From positions 125,842 through 153,756 of the forward strand of contig NW_019775562.1 of the NCBI RefSeq assembly GCF_001039355.2: DNA of 27,915 nucleotides, read 5' to 3'. This DNA comes from Lingula anatina. Its lineage: Eukaryota > Brachiopoda > Lingulata > Lingulida > Lingulidae. Of the stretch, positions 22,620 to 27,915 are shown piece by piece (position 1 is the first letter of the stretch; each line of letters begins with the position of its first letter). The notes beneath the pieces were generated by a model. The model was not told the DNA's origin, made no database searches, and saw nothing but the letters and a program-made list of their open reading frames with translations. Position numbers and translations under genes: made by a program.

Positions 22620-22968
22620 CTTAGGGGAAAACGCTTCAGGGAAATTAAAAAAAGGTTCGATAAAATGTTATAAGAGATACAATTTAAACAAAAAATGTGC
22701 ATACAAATCTGACATGCAAACCAGAGAGCACAGTATGTTCAAGGGGTTTGAGATCAAATGATGCCTCGAAGTTCTTGGATTTTACTAAATCATTGATTAT
22801 CAGTGATACTAAAAAGCACACCAGAGTCTCTAGGGCTAGAAGTACAGGTATTCTGCCTATAAATACAATGTTACAGTGGTGCATGCAGTGCCTTTTTAAT
22901 TAATTGGATATCTCAGCCATTTTTATAACAACATAGTAAGTTACTTCATGTTTTTTATACGTAGCGAT

Positions 22969-22988
22969 GGGGGGGGGGGGGGGGGGGG
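22969..22988 (+). repeat. Run of 20 guanines
   Basis: Twenty consecutive Gs, followed shortly by another short G run (about GAAAGGGGGTAG). Such a tract can form a G-quadruplex and is also hard to sequence, so the exact length in the assembly is uncertain. Confidence 0.95.
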
Positions 22989-24688
22989 ATTACTTTTTCG
23001 AAAGGGGGTAGAATAACCATACTGAAGTCAGAAGAAACCTTTTTTCAATATTTTTCGTCGCCATGGATCCGTCACCGGATTTTTCTGATTGTTCTTATAA
23101 TATCAATATCCCATAAGTGCTTTGGGCCCAACTTATATAAATGTTACATTGTGTTCCAAATTATCATCAATCACTTGGGTGGCTCTCAAGGGGGTGTTCA
23201 GGCTGCCATATTAACATATTAACAAGATGCATGAAACTAAGATTAAAAACTTGGATGATTTATGTTAATTCCGAGCAGATTCTATTGTGAAAATAGATGC
23301 TTTGCTGTAGGTATTTTGTTGTCCTCAGCGAACACGCGGTCCCCGGTGAGTCTGTTCTCACCCGGTGTGGGGACCTTCTATTCACCTTGCTAGACACTGG
23401 ATATACAGTGCGCGGGCAGATCTGGGTTTTTACTGAGAGTAGGCGTGGGCAGAAGGAAAAAAGACTTATTCGCTCAGAATTTTGTAAAAAAAATCGTTTT
23501 CGAACAGCTATGAACCCCCCTGTCCCTCTGTTGGCCAAGACAGAGTTTTACATTTACAAGTCGTGTAACAAAAGACTCAAAGAATACAAGCTTCTGGGAG
23601 ATATATCACTGGGAAAGCTTTGTGCAAGACTAAAATCAAATGTCATGGACCGCAGGGTTGTACCGGGGACACGCTTAACTCACACTCATGGACCGTAGAT
23701 CACCGCAGAGCGCACAGGTTAAGTGTCTTCCTATGTTCTTTTCTTAAGGCGTTGTTCAAGACCGCCAGTGACCGCCCATTACTGGAGCATAGACACATTA
23801 GCACAGGGGGCGCGTTAAGACCTGGCGCGGTAGTAGAACTGAAGGGAGAGTGTTCGTCTTTCTTTTTCTTCTTTCTTATTCAGTCTTTTAAGACAATGCA
23901 TATCACATTGTGTTGCTTTCGGGCATGTCTGCCAGATTACAACTATGTAAGAGATAGGGTAAGCGTCTTGTTATGATAGTTTAGAGTGCAGCGTTGTTTT
24001 GATTTCTTTTTCGTTTGTTCATCTAAGAGTAATGTGTCCATTATGTATCGAGGCAGAGTGTCTGGACGAGGCCATGTTTGCCGAATAGAGAGGAATTTGG
24101 TGACGTAGTTATGACTATTTAATTTGGTAACCGGGGCGTATTTTGACCTAACAAAATTGTGAATATATATGTACTACCTTGTCTTTACAATATATACATA
24201 TTTACAAATATTACATTTATTATTTTGATATCAACCTATACTTAAAATAGGTTCTATCTTAGTTTATAAAACTGAACAACAAATGTAACGTTTTCTAAAA
24301 TATTACCCGCAGATAATGTATAAAAAATGGGCAACTACTTGATCATGACACCAAGATTGCTTCTGTTAGTCGAACATACAACGTATACATGTGCGGCATT
24401 TTACAATGTCTGGATTGAAGAACAAGATTCAGGACCGGACACATCGTGGCCGTTCATTCAAACAAGTTCGACGATTGACTGATACACAAGTGATCTCATC
24501 ACAAGTGACCAGGGGTGGCAAGCGGACGCATGGGACTGTGAAATGAAAAGACTGTCCTGTTTAGTCTCTGAAACTCCAACAACTGGCGTAAGGGCTGATG
24601 CTGGTAAAAGCCTGCTCGTAAATAAATGCATATTGGTATATTGCGTTTATTTCATGCTTTTTGTTGTCGTGTATTACCTCCCTGACAC
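22989..24688. other. Stretch with unassigned open frames
   Basis: Plus-strand frames at 23,297-23,698 (133 codons) and 23,620-23,976 (118 codons) overlap in different phases. The local sequence is less AT-rich than its surroundings, which lengthens open frames by chance. A CCCCG|GTGAGTCTG donor-like word sits inside the first frame near 23,344. I see no signal peptide, conserved motif or acceptor/donor pair that would define an exon, so no gene is called. Confidence 0.35.
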
Positions 24689-24882
24689 GTGTGTGTGTGT
24701 GTGTGCGTATGTGTGTGTATGTGTATGTGTGTATGTGTATGTGCATGTGTATGTGTGTGTATGTGTGTGTGTGCGTGTGTGTGTATGTGTATGTGTGTGT
24801 ATGTGTATGTGTGTGTATGTGTATGTGTGTGTGTATGTGTATGTGTGTATGTGTGTGTGTGTGTGTGTATGTGTGTATGTGT
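24689..24882. repeat. (TG)n microsatellite with TATG variants, left of gap
   Basis: Alternating TG with frequent TGTATG interruptions runs without a break to the assembly gap. All long frames through it on both strands (cysteine/valine or threonine/histidine runs) arise from the repeat and the Ns. Confidence 0.98.
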
Positions 24883-25415
24883 NNNNNNNNNNNNNNNNNN
24901 NNNNNNNNNNNNNNNNNNNNNNNNNNNNNNNNNNNNNNNNNNNNNNNNNNNNNNNNNNNNNNNNNNNNNNNNNNNNNNNNNNNNNNNNNNNNNNNNNNNN
25001 NNNNNNNNNNNNNNNNNNNNNNNNNNNNNNNNNNNNNNNNNNNNNNNNNNNNNNNNNNNNNNNNNNNNNNNNNNNNNNNNNNNNNNNNNNNNNNNNNNNN
25101 NNNNNNNNNNNNNNNNNNNNNNNNNNNNNNNNNNNNNNNNNNNNNNNNNNNNNNNNNNNNNNNNNNNNNNNNNNNNNNNNNNNNNNNNNNNNNNNNNNNN
25201 NNNNNNNNNNNNNNNNNNNNNNNNNNNNNNNNNNNNNNNNNNNNNNNNNNNNNNNNNNNNNNNNNNNNNNNNNNNNNNNNNNNNNNNNNNNNNNNNNNNN
25301 NNNNNNNNNNNNNNNNNNNNNNNNNNNNNNNNNNNNNNNNNNNNNNNNNNNNNNNNNNNNNNNNNNNNNNNNNNNNNNNNNNNNNNNNNNNNNNNNNNNN
25401 NNNNNNNNNNNNNNN
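24883..25415. other. Assembly gap, 533 Ns
   Basis: Undetermined bases within the TG microsatellite. The array on either side is the same, so the missing sequence is probably more of the repeat, although its true length is unknown. Confidence 1.
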
Positions 25416-25497
25416 ATGTGTGTGTGTGTGTGTGTATGTGTGTATATGTGTGTGTGTGTATGTGTATGTGTGTGTGTGTGTGTGCGTGTGTGTGTGG
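25416..25497. repeat. (TG)n microsatellite, right of gap
   Basis: It continues the array of TG with TATG variants seen left of the gap and ends at TGTGGGAACAG. Confidence 0.98.
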
Positions 25498-26189
25498 GAA
25501 CAGAGTCGTCGATTGTTGAAAACCCTCCCTCGTCACAACACACCAGTAATGTATCATTCACGGCCGATTGCTTAATACAGTTTGATTGTGTGTTTGAATT
25601 CCATGTTGTTTTCCTTTATTCCACTTTCTTCTTTTCGCATTTTGATTTTTTTCTTTTTGTTAGTGGCAGCACAGAATATGTTTTGATGAAATGAAAGCTC
25701 TTCTAAAGACACAACCATAGTTTGTTACTTGAATAATTGTTAACTTCTTCATGGACCTATGAAAGCATATCTTGGTAAGTAAGCTTCCATCAAAACATAA
25801 TGAATTAGATATTTTTGATAAAGTTACGGATCGTTTTCGTCGCTGACGCTATCCCCTCACTCCCACGTTCAGTTGATGGAGTGTGACAGTTTCTACAGTT
25901 GATAAAAAACTCGCGCTATCAAGTAATTGCGTTGCCGTCTTTTGATTGAACGTTTTGTGTTGTTGATATTCCTCGGGCTGTCAGCTCAGATGCGTGCGGG
26001 GCCAATGAACCTGGCAGGTGCACCCGATGACTCGGCGTGTTTCTGTTATTTTATGTGGTCAGTTGTTATAAAATGAAAATAAAAAACTTTCACTTCTGTA
26101 ATATTAACTTATTTAGCAACGTGTTAATCCATATCAACATGTCAGTGGTGATGCATGTAGATCTTTTGGTAGGCTTTTCGTTATCTTAT
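25498..26189. other. Non-coding stretch, nothing recognised
   Basis: No supported gene. A good donor word TTG|GTAAGTAAG on the plus strand near 25,771 follows only a five-codon ATG frame, which is too little to call a first exon. Confidence 0.4.
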
Positions 26190-26193
26190 GAAA

Positions 26194-26224
<31 letters not shown>

Positions 26225-26225
26225 A
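26190..26225. repeat. (AAAT)n microsatellite
   Basis: About nine AAAT units follow TTATG. The flanks do not resemble those of the AAAT array at 2.5 kb, so there is no sign that both are tails of the same retroposon family. Confidence 0.95.
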
Positions 26226-27915
26226 AGTAAAAGAGATATGTTCTGGTACAAAGACATGTACCAATGTGTAAATATACGGGTGGACAGCAGAAAACACCCA
26301 TCTCCCCCATTATTGGTCGTCTACTTCGAAATCTCATTACCCGTTTTAATGATATAATGACAAAACTTAATCATTCCTTGAAAAGACGGAACGAAATATC
26401 TTATGGACATCCACTCAACAGCTTGCTATTTAAAAGTGTCTTTCCTGGAAAACTTCTGTTGACCTGCATGTGCTTCAACAAATCCAACCTTCATTATAAT
26501 TGGCACTCATTACTTTCTTGCAAAATTACCTAAATTTACCAGTAATTGCTCGGCAAGTTCCTTCAGAGACCGGATGTGAGAGTAAACTGTGTTGTTTGTG
26601 TGCCTCTTCGTTATCTGTGTATCACGTCAACATGACATCAGGACTGACATCATCTCACGGTGGACGCAGGTTGGTGGGGATATGTGATTAGCTTCGGTAA
26701 ACAATTTGAAGTTTGCAAAGTCGAAAGTTTGAAAATGTTGGTTTGCTACAAGAACAGTGTCCACTTTTAAATAAAACTAGCTGAACATAATGTATACATC
26801 CTGATTGAAATAAACTGCTAAAGATATATGTGGTGTCAAAGTACATGTATAAATTTTCGGCCGTTAAGACAATTAAACTACTGACCTATCACAAAACCAC
26901 CACGAGGTCTTGCCAGCTTCCTAGTGAATGAAGCTAGATTAAATTAATGGTAATGAAAATCCCAGATTTGATAAACGACGCAATAAGATATAATGGCGTT
27001 ACATGTAATGTCCGAGTTTCCTGTGTATTATCTGAACTGGCTGGTTGCCCAGTTGGTGAACATCCCCATGTATTTTAGCCTTGTCTGTCTGTCTGACTGT
27101 TTGTCCGTCACTCTGTCTGCCTGAATACCTAAGCATGAACATAAATAATACACTGCAAATGGACGGATGCCATTATCTTATAAAACGTATTAGATTAACA
27201 CTTTCAGGTCTTACACGTAAGCTAAACGACGCATTATTTCCCGGCGGGTGAAATTCTTCTCAGAGATCGCATTAAAGTCTAATATGCACTGTTCCCAAAT
27301 CGACAGAACCGCAATAATGCACGGCATGCAATCCCGTCTTTCGGGCTGTTTGTTCCCTGGACACATTTTGCCAAGGTTAAAAAAGACGCCATAACGCTAA
27401 CAATGGGGTAGCATTGTAACCGCGCTGTTTACAGAATGCGGTAAAGAGAGGAGCAATTGAGAGACCGGTGAGAAGTTTTCGTGGGGCACGGATTCAATCC
27501 AGCCCATATTTCACTGGAATGCTCAGTGTTGGAAACCAACAGAACAAGCCATTAGTCAAATGTCACACAAGTAAATTCAGTGCTCTATGTAATTGTCTTC
27601 TTCAACAATATGTCTTGGACGACCACCTTCTCCAAATTGCAGGTTGTTTTGTGCAATTGACCCATGTCTCACCTTAAATCATGTTCGGACCTTCATACAT
27701 GTATGTACCTGCACCTACGGTGATGGGAAATTACTTCATTTTAGTTTTGACGTTGAGGGAACTTGCAATACAAACGTATCCAAACTCGGGGAGTGAACGA
27801 CAAAACTGGTTTACCAATTTCTAACTATGTATCTACATGTTTATTATCTTTTTTTACTCTTTAATTACGAATACGAAAATGGGGACATCTTTGGAGATAC
27901 TTTAAGTCCGGAGAC
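26226..27915. other. Non-coding stretch, no supported gene
   Basis: Short open frames only. An imperfect CTGT-rich tract lies at about 27,081-27,123. A small stem CCCG...CGGG is at about 27,333-27,345. A minus-strand AAG|GTGAGA donor-like word near 27,670 has in-frame stops behind it in the readings I checked. Confidence 0.4.

Noticed and set aside
23642-23697. Repeated TCATGGACCG (about 23,642 and 23,688)
   Set aside because: Two copies of a 10-base word with unrelated flanks; not a tandem or CRISPR-like array.
23297-23976. Overlapping 133- and 118-codon plus-strand frames
   Set aside because: Locally lower AT content lengthens chance frames. There is no signal peptide, family motif or acceptor/donor pair.
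24543-25694. Long open frames (up to 383 codons) on both strands across the TG array
   Set aside because: They consist of microsatellite translation plus 533 Ns counted as open; they are not genes.
1-27915. Bacterial or phage origin, CRISPR array, operon
   Set aside because: There are no dense genes, no ribosome binding site pattern and no regular direct repeat with unique spacers; microsatellites, splice signals and LTR debris point to an animal genome.

Overview
The window looks like a gene-poor piece of an invertebrate animal nuclear genome. The evidence is AT-rich sequence with no long uninterrupted reading frames, long CA/TG, GA and AAAT microsatellites, degenerate interspersed repeats, one clear eukaryotic splice donor joined to a signal-peptide start, and an assembly gap of 533 Ns inside a TG microsatellite. 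The many short palindromes of the TACATGTA type suggest a lophotrochozoan (mollusc, brachiopod or annelid) or an amphioxus, but that is impression only. Nothing is bacterial in layout: there are no operons, ribosome binding sites or CRISPR arrays, and I found no convincing rRNA or tRNA gene.

Layout, left to right. Positions 1-165 are A-rich low-complexity DNA. From there to about 13.7 kb the sequence is mostly unique non-coding DNA, broken by an AAAT microsatellite (2.5 kb) and a CA/GA compound microsatellite (10.6 kb). The best gene signal is on the minus strand at 13.7-14.1 kb: a TATA-like box, a CRE and a CCAAT box lie upstream of an ATG-free leader, followed by a 22-codon signal peptide that runs exactly to a strong GTACGT splice donor. 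This looks like the first coding exon of a secreted protein whose body would lie to the left. I could not identify its next exon, so the product is unknown.

The region 15.0-18.9 kb is a cluster of about four degenerate copies (A, B, C', D) of one repeat family in head-to-tail order. Copy A contains a small foldback element near 15.06-15.25 kb. Copy B is interrupted at 17,046-17,667 by a 622-bp insertion with the features of a solo LTR: a 4-5 bp target duplication, a TATA box followed by AATAAA, and empty sites in copies A and D. Copies A and D share a 323-bp block with only two mismatches, although their flanks are clearly diverged. Immediately downstream is a 39-bp minisatellite (18.94-19.13 kb) that is open in frame on both strands.

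The right third is mostly unassigned sequence. It holds one possible small minus-strand exon (22.55-22.62 kb), a run of 20 Gs, a stretch open on both strands at 21.37-21.57 kb, the gapped TG microsatellite (24.69-25.50 kb) and a second AAAT microsatellite (26.2 kb). The genes do not form a visible pathway. The interest lies in the secreted-protein promoter and exon and in the layered history of the repeat cluster.
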